From contig JANQRT010000022.1 of the NCBI GenBank assembly GCA_028284385.1, positions 124,001 to 188,000 of the forward strand: a stretch of 64,000 nt of DNA, read 5' to 3'. Source of the DNA: Opitutaceae bacterium. GTDB taxonomy: Bacteria; Verrucomicrobiota; Verrucomicrobiia; Opitutales; Opitutaceae. This document shows, one piece after another, positions 35,741-46,232 of the stretch. Position numbers and translations under genes: made by a program. Each line of letters starts with the position of its first letter. The first letter of the stretch is position 1. Under the pieces are notes generated by a model that worked only from the letters and a program-made list of their open reading frames with translations, ran no database searches and was not told the origin of the DNA.

Positions 35741-35789
35741 GTCATGCTGGTCATGACCACATAGCATGACTAATGGCTCATGCGTCATG
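35741..35789 (+). promoter_or_regulatory. Cluster of four CATGAC boxes upstream of the permease gene
   Basis: GTCATG 35741-35746 and CATGAC 35752-35757 form an inverted repeat (the pair extends to GGTCATG/CATGACC), followed by CATGAC 35765-35770 and GTCATG 35784-35789. Four copies of a hexamer in 49 bases, and two more in the kinase promoter, point to a shared operator for the adjacent response regulator. Confidence 0.5.
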
Positions 35790-35817
35790 GCCGCGTTTCC
35801 TATATTCTTTGCGGCCA

Positions 35818-38238
35818 ATGAATCGCCTCCTTCACATTGCCAAAGATTCGTTTCGCTATTGGAGCCATCGCCCTTTGCTCGCGATCACGGGAACCGCTCT
35901 GCTAGCCGTTGGCACAGCGGCGGTGAGCGTTTTATGGATTATCACCGATACGGTTGCTCGGAAGCCATTGCCATTTCCTGAACCCGAGCGGCTTTGGGGG
36001 CTTCAATCGCTTGAGCTCAAAACGGGAGATAAACTGGAAACCATTGCTATCGCCGACTTCCGGGATTTCTACGAAAACGCTGAAAGCTTCGAGTCCTTGG
36101 TGGCCTATCGTGGCGAGTTTCTTAACTACGAAAATGAAGCAGGGGAGACCACTCAGATATTCGCTTCTCGTGTCACCGAAGGGTTCGAGGAAGTCTTTCA
36201 AGTCAAGCCATTGCTGGGCAGTCTTTTTGCTTCCGAGCAGTTTCATTTCGGGAACGAGAACGTGGCTCTTATCAGTCAGGATTTCTGGAGCATCCATCTC
36301 GGCAATGATCCGGATGTCATTGGCAAGTCGATACGGTTCGATAAGAATATGTACCAAATAATCGGTGTCTTGCCATCCACCTACAAGGAGCCTGCGTTCG
36401 CTGAAGTCTGGATGCCGTTTCCCAATGGTTCGCCGGAGTATTTCGTGCGAGACTCTCGCTACTGGAATGGGGTTGGTCGACTGAGGTCGGACGTATCGTC
36501 CGAGCAAGCAGAGGCCGAGTTGCGTCGCATTGCCCAATCTTTAGAAGAAGATTTTCCCAGGTCCAATCGGAATCGAAGCGTATTGATTGTTCCGCTACAA
36601 GAAATTCTGGTCGGAGACATTCAAACGCCGCTCTATTTGATGCTGGGCTCTATCGCTTTGGTGATGTTCGCCACGTGTTTCAATCTGGCCAATCTCCAAA
36701 TGATGAGCGGTTTGCAAAGAAGGCAGGAAATGAGCGCCCGCCTAGCTCTGGGAGAGCCTAACCATCTTTTGGTGATGCGTTCAATGGGTGAAGCCTTCTT
36801 TCTTTCACTGGTTGGCTGCGGATTAGGATGGGCCATTGCCTCTTTTACTATCGAACGGATTGATAGGATTCTTCCCCCGTTCTTTCTGCCTCGTATTCAT
36901 GAGCTGACGTCAGGCCAGCCTATGGCAGGTGTGATTGTATTGATCGTAATTGTCACGGGAATCATCTTTGGTGGCATCCCCGCCTCGCATGCCTTGCGTG
37001 CAAGCGTGTTCCAGTCACTCAAGAGCGGGCAGACACGGCATAGCCTGAGCACTAGAGAAAAGCGGATGAGAAACGCCCTCTTGGCTCTACAGATCGGTGT
37101 ATCGGTCCTGATATTACATGTAGCGCTGGTGATGATTCACGCCTTCCGGGATATGAAGTCGTTGGAGCTGGGTTTTCGCGAGACCAACCTCATGGCGGTG
37201 GCCATTTCTCCTAGCCAAGACAATATTGGAGAATTCAGGAAATTGAGCGCCTATTATCAGGGCGTTCAGGATTGGATATCGCGACAGGCTGGTGTGGCCG
37301 AGGTGACCTCTGCTTCCAGTCCGCCCTTGTGGGGCTTCGATTTCGAAATGTCTTTTGAGTTGCGAGGTAGAGACTTGGTGGCGGAGAGAGACATGCCCGC
37401 CACGGTTCTCTATAATAGCGTGAGTACGAACTATTTCGATACGATGGGAGTAGCCCTCAGTAGCGGAAGGACTCTAAACCATTTCGATTCGGCGGATTCG
37501 GCTCGGGTGGTGGTGGTTAACCAGGCCTTTGTTGAATCCTATCTCGATGGTCAGGACCCGTTGGAGCAGGAATTAAAAATCATGCCCTGGATGGAGAATG
37601 GATTTCGTCGTGTTGTGGGTGTAGTTGAAAACCTGAAGCAAGGATCGCTCACCGAACAAGTGAAGCCAGAGGTATTCGCTCCTGTGACTCAGACTCCTTG
37701 GATTTTCACGTCGATTCTGGTTCGTACTCATGGGTCTCCTGAAAAATTTACGGAGAAACTGAAATTGGGATTTTCAACACAGTATCCAGACCTTGGAGTG
37801 ACCTTTGTTGGGATGGATGAGCTTCTAGAGGGACAATTGGCTCGAACAGAGATGATGTATATCCTGTTCTCTGCCTTCAGTGTCATCGTAACCATTTTGT
37901 CCGTGTTCGGCATGGGCTCTCAGGTGGCCTTCGATACGGCAGACCGTATGCCAGAGTGGGGGATTCGACTCTCCCTTGGATCGAGCGCTGCAGCCTTGCG
38001 CAAGCACATCGTCATGCAGTTGCTCGAGCCCGTTTCAATGGGAGCTTTGGGTGGCTTTTTAGCCACCATCGCCCTCTATCGCTTCACGCCTCAGTTAAGT
38101 ATCGACATCGAGGGATGGCACATTGTGGCCAGCCTCAGCGTGATGCTCGGACTGTTTCTTGCCAGCATTTCCGTAGCTTGGCGGTTCTCGTTTCGAATCA
38201 CGAGTCTCCATCCGTCGGCTGTTCTTAAAACCATCTAA
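35818..38238 (+). CDS. FtsX/MacB-type permease with two transmembrane modules
   Basis: 806 residues from ATG 35818 (MNRLLHIAKDSFRYW); an in-frame ATG at 35773 lies inside the operator cluster. The protein has an N-terminal membrane helix, a large periplasmic MacB-type core (about 60-260), three helices near 275-420 (IALVMFATCFNLANLQMMSGLQRRQEMSARLALGE), a second periplasmic core and a final three-helix set near 690-806. This is the doubled FtsX layout of orphan ADOP-like permeases. No ATPase gene is adjacent, in agreement with that group. Under likely control of the two-component system upstream. Confidence 0.85.
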   Translation: MNRLLHIAKDSFRYWSHRPLLAITGTALLAVGTAAVSVLWIITDTVARKPLPFPEPERLWGLQSLELKTGDKLETIAIADFRDFYENAESFESLVAYRGEFLNYENEAGETTQIFASRVTEGFEEVFQVKPLLGSLFASEQFHFGNENVALISQDFWSIHLGNDPDVIGKSIRFDKNMYQIIGVLPSTYKEPAFAEVWMPFPNGSPEYFVRDSRYWNGVGRLRSDVSSEQAEAELRRIAQSLEEDFPRSNRNRSVLIVPLQEILVGDIQTPLYLMLGSIALVMFATCFNLANLQMMSGLQRRQEMSARLALGEPNHLLVMRSMGEAFFLSLVGCGLGWAIASFTIERIDRILPPFFLPRIHELTSGQPMAGVIVLIVIVTGIIFGGIPASHALRASVFQSLKSGQTRHSLSTREKRMRNALLALQIGVSVLILHVALVMIHAFRDMKSLELGFRETNLMAVAISPSQDNIGEFRKLSAYYQGVQDWISRQAGVAEVTSASSPPLWGFDFEMSFELRGRDLVAERDMPATVLYNSVSTNYFDTMGVALSSGRTLNHFDSADSARVVVVNQAFVESYLDGQDPLEQELKIMPWMENGFRRVVGVVENLKQGSLTEQVKPEVFAPVTQTPWIFTSILVRTHGSPEKFTEKLKLGFSTQYPDLGVTFVGMDELLEGQLARTEMMYILFSAFSVIVTILSVFGMGSQVAFDTADRMPEWGIRLSLGSSAAALRKHIVMQLLEPVSMGALGGFLATIALYRFTPQLSIDIEGWHIVASLSVMLGLFLASISVAWRFSFRITSLHPSAVLKTI

Positions 38239-38252
38239 CTCTATAACGTGTC

Positions 38253-39353
38253 ATGAAATTGAAAATACTGAATAGAACCTATCCCAAAACCTATCTTGGA
38301 TGCCGTTGCGAAGGAAATCGTCCTGAGCAAGACTGCTTTGGCTACGGGTATGCCCGTAGGCCTATCCTCGCCAAAGCGAACGCGGCTCAGGACGATTTCC
38401 TTCGCAACCCCTTGGGGCTGAGGCCACTTTGGCCCAGAGCCGCGTTCTGCTTGAAAACAAATACCTCCAGGTATTCGCTTTTCAAGCGTGCCTTGCTCTG
38501 GACCAAATTTGCTCTCAGCGGCGCCAAGATAGGTTTTAGGATAGGTTCTACACTATTAATATCCTTGGGAGTTCTGGCATCGGCCTATTCTCAAGAGGTT
38601 CTTCAGCAAGCCAGAGAGGCTTTGGGCAAGGGCGATCAGGATTTGGCTATTGAAATATTGAATACGCCTTCCAACGAGGCGTTGAAGAGCTCGGAAGCTC
38701 ATTTTCTTCTAGGATTGGCCTATTTTCAAAAGGGGGAGCCTAAAAAGGCAGTCTCGTCTTTTGAAGAAGCTATCTCCCTTGACGAGAAGATCGCCAAGTA
38801 TCACTCCATGTTGGCTTCGGCCAAGATTCAGGTCGCTCAGGGGATGAATCCCATGATGGGAGGCCCCATCTATTTTGCTGCTCTGGGAGCCTACAAAAAG
38901 TCCGTTGAAATCGATCCAGACCATGTTCCAGGTCACAGGGGATTGGTGGGCTACTATTCCAACGCTCCGGCCATTGCTGGTGGCAGCGCCAAAAAAGCTC
39001 AGGCCCACGCTTTTGAGATTAAACGGATCGATCCGGTCTTAGGTCTGGGCGAGCTGGCAGCCTTGGCGGTCAAGGATAAGGATTTCAAAGCGGCTCACGA
39101 ATTTTATGACGAAGCCATTCAGCTTAGCCCGAATACGGCTTGGATCTACTTTCGCAAAGGAGTTGCCTACCAGATGATGGATGACGAGGCGTCTGCCGTG
39201 AAATTCTTCAAGTTGGCCCTGGAGAAGAATCCTGATCACCAGCGAGCCAAAGACGCTTTGGATCGGTTGGATCAAGCCGCAAAATCAGGCGCTTCGGCGC
39301 CTGACGTATCTTATAATCAATTACGATTGCCCAATGCCTCTTGTTTGGCCTGA
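38253..39353 (+). CDS. Exported TPR protein with an in-frame mobile-element insertion
   Basis: 366 residues as it stands. Residues about 130-360 hold TPR motifs ([90 protein letters not shown]). Codons about 8-99 are not protein-like and belong to the 276-bp inverted-repeat element 38273-38550. Removing it rejoins MKLKILN with [16 protein letters not shown], a clean signal peptide. Because 276 is a multiple of three the frame is kept, but the mature N-terminus is likely made from a new start (for example TTG 38493) or the export signal is buried. It is 14 bp after the permease gene, and its end overlaps the convergent kinase gene by 37 bp. Confidence 0.8.
   Translation: MKLKILNRTYPKTYLGCRCEGNRPEQDCFGYGYARRPILAKANAAQDDFLRNPLGLRPLWPRAAFCLKTNTSRYSLFKRALLWTKFALSGAKIGFRIGSTLLISLGVLASAYSQEVLQQAREALGKGDQDLAIEILNTPSNEALKSSEAHFLLGLAYFQKGEPKKAVSSFEEAISLDEKIAKYHSMLASAKIQVAQGMNPMMGGPIYFAALGAYKKSVEIDPDHVPGHRGLVGYYSNAPAIAGGSAKKAQAHAFEIKRIDPVLGLGELAALAVKDKDFKAAHEFYDEAIQLSPNTAWIYFRKGVAYQMMDDEASAVKFFKLALEKNPDHQRAKDALDRLDQAAKSGASAPDVSYNQLRLPNASCLA
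38273..38550. mobile_element. MITE-like non-coding element with nested inverted repeats
   Basis: Terminal 27-bp inverted repeats (38273-38299 and 38524-38550; one mismatch) begin TAGAACCTATCC and contain AACCTATC twice. The flanking TA on both sides can be the target duplication, as for Tc1/mariner-IS630 type elements. Inside is a perfect 24-bp inverted repeat (38305-38328 with 38385-38408) and smaller stems such as GGCTACGGG/CCCGTAGGCC and GCTTGAAAA/TTTTCAAGC. No transposase is encoded. The insertion net length is 276 bp, exactly 92 codons. Confidence 0.75.
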
Positions 39354-42300
39354 GCTTTGGCGATGGCTTCAGTGATTTTAATTACCAAATCGTCGTAACG
39401 AATAGGCTTTTGAATAAATCCGTCCATTCCAGCCGCTTGGCATTGCTCTCTGTCTAACTCGGTGACGCCGGCTGTCATCGCGTAAATAATGGGGAGCCGC
39501 TTTTCGTCGATTTCCTCTTTAATGCGCCGGGTTGCTGTTAGACCGTCGAGTTCCGGCATTTGAATATCCATGAGAACGATGTCGTAGTTCTGCCGTTTTA
39601 CCGCGTCAATCGCCTCGTAGCCATTCCCCGCCAGATCTGGTTCGATACCGAGTTTCTTCAACATGAGCGAAGCGACTTGAATATTCACCGGATTGTCTTC
39701 AGCGAGAAGGGCTCGCGTCTTAGGCATGGATGCCTTTTGCAATTTCGAATTCACGTCTTGAGTTCCTGTGTCGGAGGGCCGAGTGGAGTTGCAGAGCTGG
39801 GCTGTACGTTGAATCAGTTGGCTTTGGTGAATGGGTTTGGCGAGGGAAGCGTTGTACGGATTGGTCTTGAAAGCGTTGAGTATATTCATCCGCGTAACTG
39901 AAGAAAGGAGAATGACGGGCAGTTTTTCGTATTCAGATTTTTGTCGCAATTTTGTCTCGAATTGCAGTCCGTCCATCCCGGGCATATGATAGTCCAGCCA
40001 AATCACATCCGGTTTTTCGATACTATCAATCATGTTGAGCGCTTCTATGGCTGACTGCGCTTCATGGTGAGGCATTCTCCACTTATGAGCCAGATGCTTG
40101 AGCAGCGACCTATTGGTGTCGTTGTCATCGACAATGAGAACGCGATTACCCTCTATTTGCTTTAGATCCTCCTCCTCGTCGGGTGGATTAGGGTCGACCG
40201 GAAGTTTTAAGGTGAAGTGAAAGACGCTGCCTTTGCCTACTTCGCTGGTAACGCCAATTTCTCCTCCCATCTGTTCGGTCAAGTGCTTGCAAATCGAGAG
40301 CCCCAATCCGGTTCCGCCGAACTTGCGAACGGTCGAAGCATCGGCTTGTGAAAAGGGATCGAAAAGCTTTTCCGCGATTTCCGGAGCGATGCCAATGCCC
40401 GTATCCTTTATCTCGACACGTATCATTTCATCACGAGAGTTTCCCTCGTTGGAGATGGAGACGGAAACCTCTCCCTCGTCAGTGAATTTGATGGCATTGC
40501 CTATGATATTGACCAGGATTTGGCGGAAGCGCGTCGGGTCTCCAATTCTCCAGTTCGAGACCGATTCGTCCTCGAAATAAAGGAGTTCCAGATTCTTCTC
40601 ATGGGCGTTGTGAGCGAGTAGATCCAGAACGTCTTCGAGGCATTCGGAAAGGCTGAAGGAGATTTTTTCGAAGTCCAGCTTGCCGGCTTCGATTTTCGAA
40701 TAGTCGAGAATGTCGTTTATAATGGTGAGAAGCGATTCGCTGGAGTTGCGGATGGTGCGTACGAAGGACGACTGGTCGGTATCGAGATCTGTATCGGATA
40801 TCAGGCTACACATTCCCATTATTCCGTTCATGGGTGTCCGAATCTCGTGACTCATGTTGGCCAGAAACTGAGACTTGGCTTTAGCCGCTTCCTGGGCTTC
40901 GAGCGCCAGAGTTTCCGCTTGGTCTAAAGCTTCTTCAAGCTGATGATTCTTTTCGCTAAGATCGGCCGACTGCTCCTTGATTTTTCTGGTTCGCTCCTCG
41001 ACTTCGCTTTGCAGCATCGCGTTTCGCAAGCGTAGATGACGGTTACGCATGTAGTGGGCGATGCCTCCTAACGACAGAGCTAGAATAACATAGAGTGCGT
41101 AAGCATAGGGGGTGGCGTAGACAGGCGTGCCTATCGAAAACTGGATACTGGCAATGGATCCCTCATTTCCTAGACCGTTTCTCCCTTGCACTTTGAAAAT
41201 AAAATCTCCAGAGGGCAGATTGGTGAATTCCTTGTAGTTGCCGGAATGGTAGGCTTCCCATTTCTTCTGGAAGTTTTCCACATGGACTTGATACTGGTTT
41301 CTCCCTGGCGAATCGTAGTTTTGCAAGGCGAATTCGAATCGCAAAGATCGCTTGTGGTAAGGCAGGTTCAGAACGGTGTCGCCATTTAGATTATACGCAT
41401 CAAACAGATTTTCACCTGTATCCAAATCCGTGATAGCCGTGATGCGTGTAATGAGATTGTTGTCGCGGAGAACATGGCTGGCTGGTTGGGCTTTTACGAC
41501 TCCAGCGGGATTGGCTAGCCAGAGATTCCCCTTCGAATCGACGAGATGGGCCTCTATGGTGAATGAAGAGCTCTTGGCCAGATTCTCCATGCCATCATAG
41601 TAGCCTCCCTTGGGAAGAGGAACTAATTCGCCGTCAGTCGCATTGCGCGTTACCCAGACGTTTTCTTCCGGATCTTCGAGCATGATGCGGAAGTTCGGCT
41701 CGAACCCTTTTGGTGGCAGTATCTTCCAATCCTCCCTCTGGCGAAATTCCTTTTTCTCCCTATCGAATTGCAGGACGTCCTTGTCGCTTACGAAAAGGGC
41801 GGATCCTTCCACGATTACGGGTACATAGCGCTTGTCGGGAAAGTCCTCTCCCGGCAAATAGCTATTCCGGCTAAGCTGGTCGTTAATCAGCTGGTGCTCG
41901 AGGATGTTTCCCGCGTCGGTTTCCACCCAAAGAGAGCCGGAGTCTTCCTGGACCATGCTTAGGAGATTGTCGCGATCCCTTTCGTAAAAGCCCTGGTAGG
42001 TCCATTTCCCATTTTCGCGGGTCATGGATTGAAGACCGCCGGTATTGCCTACCCAGAGATGATCCGGATTTGTCTTATTGGCCCTGATTAGATGGCGTTC
42101 TCCAGGGTATATGAAATCCATTGAGCTATCATTCTTAAGCAGTCGAATGCTGTGAACGCTGCCTATGATCAGGCCCTCTTCCAATGAGACAAGTGATGGC
42201 GATTTGGATACGCCTTCCAGGATTTCAAAATGCTGATTGTCTTCGCTGGGCGAATCGTTGAAGCGATATACCCCTAGATCGGTACCGAAGAATACGTCGC

Positions 42301-43423
42301 CATTGTGTTCTACAATAGTGTAAACCGATCCTTCTAGACCATGTCTGTGATTAAAAAGCGAATACTGGGAATCCAGGTCGAGTCGGTACAGACCTGAGCT
42401 GTGGGCCAGCCACAGGTATCCGCCTTCGTCTACATAAGCGTGTTGCAAGGCGCTGGCGTCCACTTCTCCCAGCCGGTTTAGCTTGTAGCGTATCTCTCCT
42501 TCCGGAGATATGACAAGCAGGCCGTGGTTGTAGGTAGTCACGGCGAAATCGCCATTCGCCAGTCTTTCGACATAGGAAGGTAGAAAGTCGAAAGGCTTGC
42601 CATTTCGATGCGTTTCCCAGAACTCGATTCGCTGGCCATTGAACTTTACCAGGCCGGTGTTCCCCGAAGCGAAAATGACTTCGTCTTCATTCAGATGGAC
42701 TGCGGAGTGAATGTCCCCGATTTGCTTGACCATCCCGAGCCCCTCCTTGTCGTCGTTGCTTACATTGACCATGCCGTCCTCTTTCAGCCACCAGACAGCG
42801 CCATTGGGATCGAGCCTTCCGAATCTAGGGTATCCGGTATAATAATACAGAGTGTCTCCCAGCTTAAAGACTTCCTGGACGTTTCCCGTATTCTGTTTCC
42901 AGACGCGAACCGGCCTTTCCGGATGCCAGGCTATCATCTTATTAGAGCCGGAAATGAATACGTATCCATCATCATTTACGAAGTGAGGTCTCCACTTGGT
43001 GAAGCCATCATAGGGGGCGGGCATCTTGCCCCTGATGGAAACCCATTTCCTGTCGCCGTTTTCCAGCAGCTCGAAATAGCCAATTTCCTGGCTTGTGCCT
43101 ACGTAGATCCGATTGTCAGGAGCAAAAAGGGTCTTGAGCAAGGTGCCGCTGGGAAGTTTACCCACGTCTTTCCATTGCTCTCCCTCTCCGTAGATAATCC
43201 TATCTTGTAAAACCAGATAGATCCTCCCCGACGAGTCTTGGCCGATGCTTTTGAAGCTCTTTGCTCCGTGGAGTTGTTCCGATGGAAAATGGCTCAGCAA
43301 TGGCGAGCCTTTTCCGTTGAAGGAAAACGCTTCCATGGGTTCTAGCAGGGTGATTACCCATGCTAATAGAGCGAAACTGAGCCTGTGGGACACTGGTAAA
43401 ACCGAGAGGTAGAGATTGTTCAA
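39317..43423 (-). CDS. Giant hybrid two-component sensor (beta-propeller, Y_Y_Y, HK, two receivers)
   Basis: 1368 residues. N-terminal signal/anchor, a large periplasmic two-propeller region of Reg_prop type (about 40-690; repeated [46 protein letters not shown]), a Y_Y_Y domain (about 690-760, [17 protein letters not shown]), a membrane segment (about 771-792), coiled coil, HisKA ([21 protein letters not shown], His about 857), HATPase ([22 protein letters not shown]), and two receivers (DYHMPGMDG, Asp about 1143; DIQMPELDG, Asp about 1287). Unlike the AraC-tailed HTCS of Bacteroidetes it has no HTH, so a separate regulator is needed. Such sensors commonly detect polysaccharide breakdown products. 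Confidence 0.9.
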   Translation of the reverse strand: MNNLYLSVLPVSHRLSFALLAWVITLLEPMEAFSFNGKGSPLLSHFPSEQLHGAKSFKSIGQDSSGRIYLVLQDRIIYGEGEQWKDVGKLPSGTLLKTLFAPDNRIYVGTSQEIGYFELLENGDRKWVSIRGKMPAPYDGFTKWRPHFVNDDGYVFISGSNKMIAWHPERPVRVWKQNTGNVQEVFKLGDTLYYYTGYPRFGRLDPNGAVWWLKEDGMVNVSNDDKEGLGMVKQIGDIHSAVHLNEDEVIFASGNTGLVKFNGQRIEFWETHRNGKPFDFLPSYVERLANGDFAVTTYNHGLLVISPEGEIRYKLNRLGEVDASALQHAYVDEGGYLWLAHSSGLYRLDLDSQYSLFNHRHGLEGSVYTIVEHNGDVFFGTDLGVYRFNDSPSEDNQHFEILEGVSKSPSLVSLEEGLIIGSVHSIRLLKNDSSMDFIYPGERHLIRANKTNPDHLWVGNTGGLQSMTRENGKWTYQGFYERDRDNLLSMVQEDSGSLWVETDAGNILEHQLINDQLSRNSYLPGEDFPDKRYVPVIVEGSALFVSDKDVLQFDREKKEFRQREDWKILPPKGFEPNFRIMLEDPEENVWVTRNATDGELVPLPKGGYYDGMENLAKSSSFTIEAHLVDSKGNLWLANPAGVVKAQPASHVLRDNNLITRITAITDLDTGENLFDAYNLNGDTVLNLPYHKRSLRFEFALQNYDSPGRNQYQVHVENFQKKWEAYHSGNYKEFTNLPSGDFIFKVQGRNGLGNEGSIASIQFSIGTPVYATPYAYALYVILALSLGGIAHYMRNRHLRLRNAMLQSEVEERTRKIKEQSADLSEKNHQLEEALDQAETLALEAQEAAKAKSQFLANMSHEIRTPMNGIMGMCSLISDTDLDTDQSSFVRTIRNSSESLLTIINDILDYSKIEAGKLDFEKISFSLSECLEDVLDLLAHNAHEKNLELLYFEDESVSNWRIGDPTRFRQILVNIIGNAIKFTDEGEVSVSISNEGNSRDEMIRVEIKDTGIGIAPEIAEKLFDPFSQADASTVRKFGGTGLGLSICKHLTEQMGGEIGVTSEVGKGSVFHFTLKLPVDPNPPDEEEDLKQIEGNRVLIVDDNDTNRSLLKHLAHKWRMPHHEAQSAIEALNMIDSIEKPDVIWLDYHMPGMDGLQFETKLRQKSEYEKLPVILLSSVTRMNILNAFKTNPYNASLAKPIHQSQLIQRTAQLCNSTRPSDTGTQDVNSKLQKASMPKTRALLAEDNPVNIQVASLMLKKLGIEPDLAGNGYEAIDAVKRQNYDIVLMDIQMPELDGLTATRRIKEEIDEKRLPIIYAMTAGVTELDREQCQAAGMDGFIQKPIRYDDLVIKITEAIAKAQAKQEALGNRN

Positions 43424-43515
43424 AATTGATCCCTACCAAGGGCATCGGGTTTCTGAAACGGAATCTTTAACGAGTCACTGTTAATCCTCTTCGAAGGGAT
43501 GCTATCAATAAAGGT

Positions 43516-43534
43516 TAATGTAAAATTTACATTA
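43516..43534. promoter_or_regulatory. Perfect 19-bp dyad between the hybrid kinase and SDR genes
   Basis: TAATGTAAA-A-TTTACATTA lies in the 199-bp divergent gap. A perfect AT-rich dyad in a divergent promoter is likely an operator for one or both genes; the regulator is unknown. Confidence 0.45.
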
Positions 43535-43622
43535 CAATCGGTGGTTTCTCTGATTAATTCCTCTCATTTCCATTTATAAACTTTCGGTTTGAGTCCGCTT
43601 TCGGTTACGGCTTAATCGAACC

Positions 43623-44375
43623 ATGTCTGATTCGAATTCACTGAACTTCAAAGATAAGGTAGCGGTTGTCACTGGGAGCACTCGGGGCATCGGGCGAGCG
43701 ATTGCCGATCTCGTCGTAGATCTTGGCGGTCACGTTATCTATACCGGTACGGCGGCTTCCAATCCGATTGGCGACGAGGAAGGCAGGGATTACTGGCAGC
43801 TGGATGCGAGCGACGCGGAAAGCGTTTCTCGATTTGCCAGTCGTATTGAAAATATGGAGAAACTCGATATTCTAGTGAATAACGCGGGAATCAATCGCAA
43901 TGATTCGATCGACGACATGAGCGAGGAGGACTGGAATATCGTTATGGAGGTCAACTTGACCACCCCCATGAAATTGATGCGTTCCGCCACTCGCGTTATG
44001 AAAAAGGCTTCCGGCGGGAGAATTCTTAATATCAGCTCTCTTTTCGGAGTTATCGCTCGTAGGCATCGTAATAGCTATACAACTACGAAATCCGGCTTGG
44101 TTGGCTTGACGCGCTCGGCAGGCTTGGAAATGGCTGAATATGGCATATTGGTGAACGCCCTATGTCCCGGCTTCATCCTGACGGATATGACGCGAAAGAT
44201 GCTCTCGGACGAGCAAAGGCAGGAGTTGGCCAATCTCGTTCCTCTCGGTCGAATGGGTTCGGAAGACGACATCGCCAAAGCGGCGGCCTTTCTGGTTTCC
44301 GATTGGAATACCTACATGACTTCGCAGACGCTGGTGTCCGATGGCGGGATCACCATGAGTCCTGGCTTTGGATGA
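43623..44375 (+). CDS. Short-chain dehydrogenase/reductase (FabG-like)
   Basis: 250 residues, classical SDR. Cofactor motif VVTGSTRGIGRA, NNAGINRNDS, catalytic Ser in ILNISSLFG, Tyr/Lys in SYTTTKSGL, and CPGFILTDMTRKM. The match to 3-oxoacyl-ACP reductases is good, but single FabG-like genes outside a fab cluster may use other substrates. It is followed after 51 bp by the THUMP-like methyltransferase. Confidence 0.85.
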   Translation: MSDSNSLNFKDKVAVVTGSTRGIGRAIADLVVDLGGHVIYTGTAASNPIGDEEGRDYWQLDASDAESVSRFASRIENMEKLDILVNNAGINRNDSIDDMSEEDWNIVMEVNLTTPMKLMRSATRVMKKASGGRILNISSLFGVIARRHRNSYTTTKSGLVGLTRSAGLEMAEYGILVNALCPGFILTDMTRKMLSDEQRQELANLVPLGRMGSEDDIAKAAAFLVSDWNTYMTSQTLVSDGGITMSPGFG

Positions 44376-44426
44376 TCGGCGGCATCGAATCGTCGATTAA
44401 TACAGGTCTAATCATCAGCATCGAAA

Positions 44427-45614
44427 ATGGCCCATTCGCTTGAGCCTAGGATAAAGGCTTTTATTGCGGAACATCGCCATGATGATCCCGGAGAGCTGAT
44501 GCTGAAGGCGAAAACGTTTCCCGACGTTCCGATCGAGTTCGTCGCTCGTCAAATCAAGGGATGGCAGCGTATTCAAAAAAAACTGCCAACCTGGTCAAGC
44601 AACGACGCGATCCTCTATCCTAGCTCGCTTTCGCTTGAGCAATGCTCTTCCGAAAGGACGGCGGCTTACAAAGCGAGTCTGGTTAGAGGGGAGATTGCCG
44701 CCGATCTGACCGGCGGATTTGGGGTTGATGCTTTCTATCTGTCTAGATCGTTCTCCCAAGTCTACTATGTCGAGAGAGACGAGGAGCTTGCTTCCATAGC
44801 TAAGGCCAATTTCCAAGTCCTTGGCGTTGAGGACCGCGTTACGGTGATCAACGATGACGGTGTCAAATGGCTCAATCATTTCGAAGGCAGTTTGGACCTG
44901 GTTTATGTAGATCCGGCTAGGCGTGATGTGCGAAGCTTGAAAGTCTCGGCTCTTGAACTTTGCGAACCCAATATTCTGGATACGCAAAGCCTGATTTTCG
45001 GGAAAGCGTCGTTTCTTCTCCTCAAAGCGTCGCCAGGCTTGGATATCGATAAAGCGGTGCAAGATCTTGAAAACGTTAGTGAGGTTCATGTCGTATCGGT
45101 TGAGGGTGAATGCAAGGAATTGCTATTCCTGAACGGCAGCGACGGAAAATCCGAACCGAGTATTTCCTGCCTGAATTTGCAAGAGGAGTCACCTCTAAAT
45201 CCTTTTCGGTTCGCCCGGTCCGAAGAAAAGCGACTGCCTTATCGCTGCGGACCGCCGAGAAATTATCTCTACGAGCCCAATGCTTCTATTATGAAGGCTG
45301 GAGCTTTCAAAAGCGTCGCCTCGGCCTTTGGATTGGATATGCTCCATCCGAGAACTCGTATCTATACTAGCGATACACTGCGGTCGGATTTTCCTGGCCG
45401 TGTTTTTCGAGTTGAAGGCTCATGTTCAATGAATGAAAAGGCGGCAAGAGTCCTTTTCCCTGAAGGGATAGCCAATGTCGCCTCTCGTAATAGCGGCCTG
45501 ACAAGCTACGAGTTGAAGCGGAAACTGAAGCTTAGAGATGGGGGCGACATTTTCGCTGTTGGGGTGTCTCTGGAGAGGGGAGAGCGCCGGATTTTCCGAT
45601 GCTCGCGCTTGTAG
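44427..45614 (+). CDS. Class I SAM methyltransferase with THUMP-like C-terminal domain
   Basis: 395 residues. N-terminal helical part (SLEPRIKAFIAEHRHDDPGELMLKAKTFPDVP), central SAM domain with IAADLTGGFGVDAFYLSRSF, VYYVERDEELASIAKANF and LDLVYVDPARRD, and a C-terminal THUMP-like domain (NPFRFARSEEKRLPYRCGPPRNYLYEPNASIMKAGAFKSVA). The whole matches a family known mainly from Bacteroidetes and annotated as THUMP-like; it is probably an RNA modifying enzyme. Its exact target is unknown. Confidence 0.85.
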   Translation: MAHSLEPRIKAFIAEHRHDDPGELMLKAKTFPDVPIEFVARQIKGWQRIQKKLPTWSSNDAILYPSSLSLEQCSSERTAAYKASLVRGEIAADLTGGFGVDAFYLSRSFSQVYYVERDEELASIAKANFQVLGVEDRVTVINDDGVKWLNHFEGSLDLVYVDPARRDVRSLKVSALELCEPNILDTQSLIFGKASFLLLKASPGLDIDKAVQDLENVSEVHVVSVEGECKELLFLNGSDGKSEPSISCLNLQEESPLNPFRFARSEEKRLPYRCGPPRNYLYEPNASIMKAGAFKSVASAFGLDMLHPRTRIYTSDTLRSDFPGRVFRVEGSCSMNEKAARVLFPEGIANVASRNSGLTSYELKRKLKLRDGGDIFAVGVSLERGERRIFRCSRL

Positions 45615-45697
45615 CCGGAGCTAGCCCGTGGGGAATACCTTGCTAAACTGTCCGAATATTCTGGATGCGCTCTATGAGAGTGGTAAGTTTCCGTCTA

Positions 45698-46219
45698 ATG
45701 GAGAGTCATTCTAACGAGTTGAGAAAAGCGGCTGAAGAGTGTGAAGCCCTGATCGGTTCGCTGTCTTCTGTGGTTCTGGCCACCGCCGGCCATAACAGCC
45801 AGCCATTAGCAAGTTATGCTCCGGTCTATGTCGACGACTCTCGGCGTCTTCACGTTTACGTAAGCTCCTTGGCCAAGCACACCGCTCTTCTGCGCAGAAC
45901 CGGTAAGGCGAGCGCCATGTTTATCGAAGACGAGTCGGCCAGCTCGGATCTCTTCGCCCGGAAGCGACTTTCCGTTGATTGCGATGTTTCCGTGATCCCT
46001 AGAGAAACGCCCGAGTGGGGCTCTCTTATGGATGCGATGGAGGATAGGCTGGGAGATACGGTTGCCAGTCTGCGTGGGCTCGTAGACTTCGATCTCTTTC
46101 AGCTCGTTCCGACAAAAGGTCGGCTTATCCTCGGCTTTGGGCAAGCGTATCGCGTTTTTGGAGAAAACTTGAGCCAAATCGATTTTCTGCGAGGGGGATC
46201 CGGCCACAAGACTAAATAG
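45698..46219 (+). CDS. HugZ/PNPOx-like heme- or flavin-binding protein
   Basis: 173 residues from ATG 45698 (MESHSNELRKAAEECEAL); ATG 45674 and an upstream start are in frame, so the exact start is uncertain. Split-barrel motifs VVLATAGHNSQPLASYAPVYVDDSRRLHVYVSSLAKHTALLRRTGKASAMFIEDE and RKRLSVDCDVSVIPRE, then DFDLFQLVPTKGRLILGFGQAYRV. HugZ-type proteins degrade heme or bind flavin. Convergent with the SSS transporter (13-bp gap). Confidence 0.8.
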   Translation: MESHSNELRKAAEECEALIGSLSSVVLATAGHNSQPLASYAPVYVDDSRRLHVYVSSLAKHTALLRRTGKASAMFIEDESASSDLFARKRLSVDCDVSVIPRETPEWGSLMDAMEDRLGDTVASLRGLVDFDLFQLVPTKGRLILGFGQAYRVFGENLSQIDFLRGGSGHKTK

Positions 46220-46232
46220 CGGCGTATTCGTA

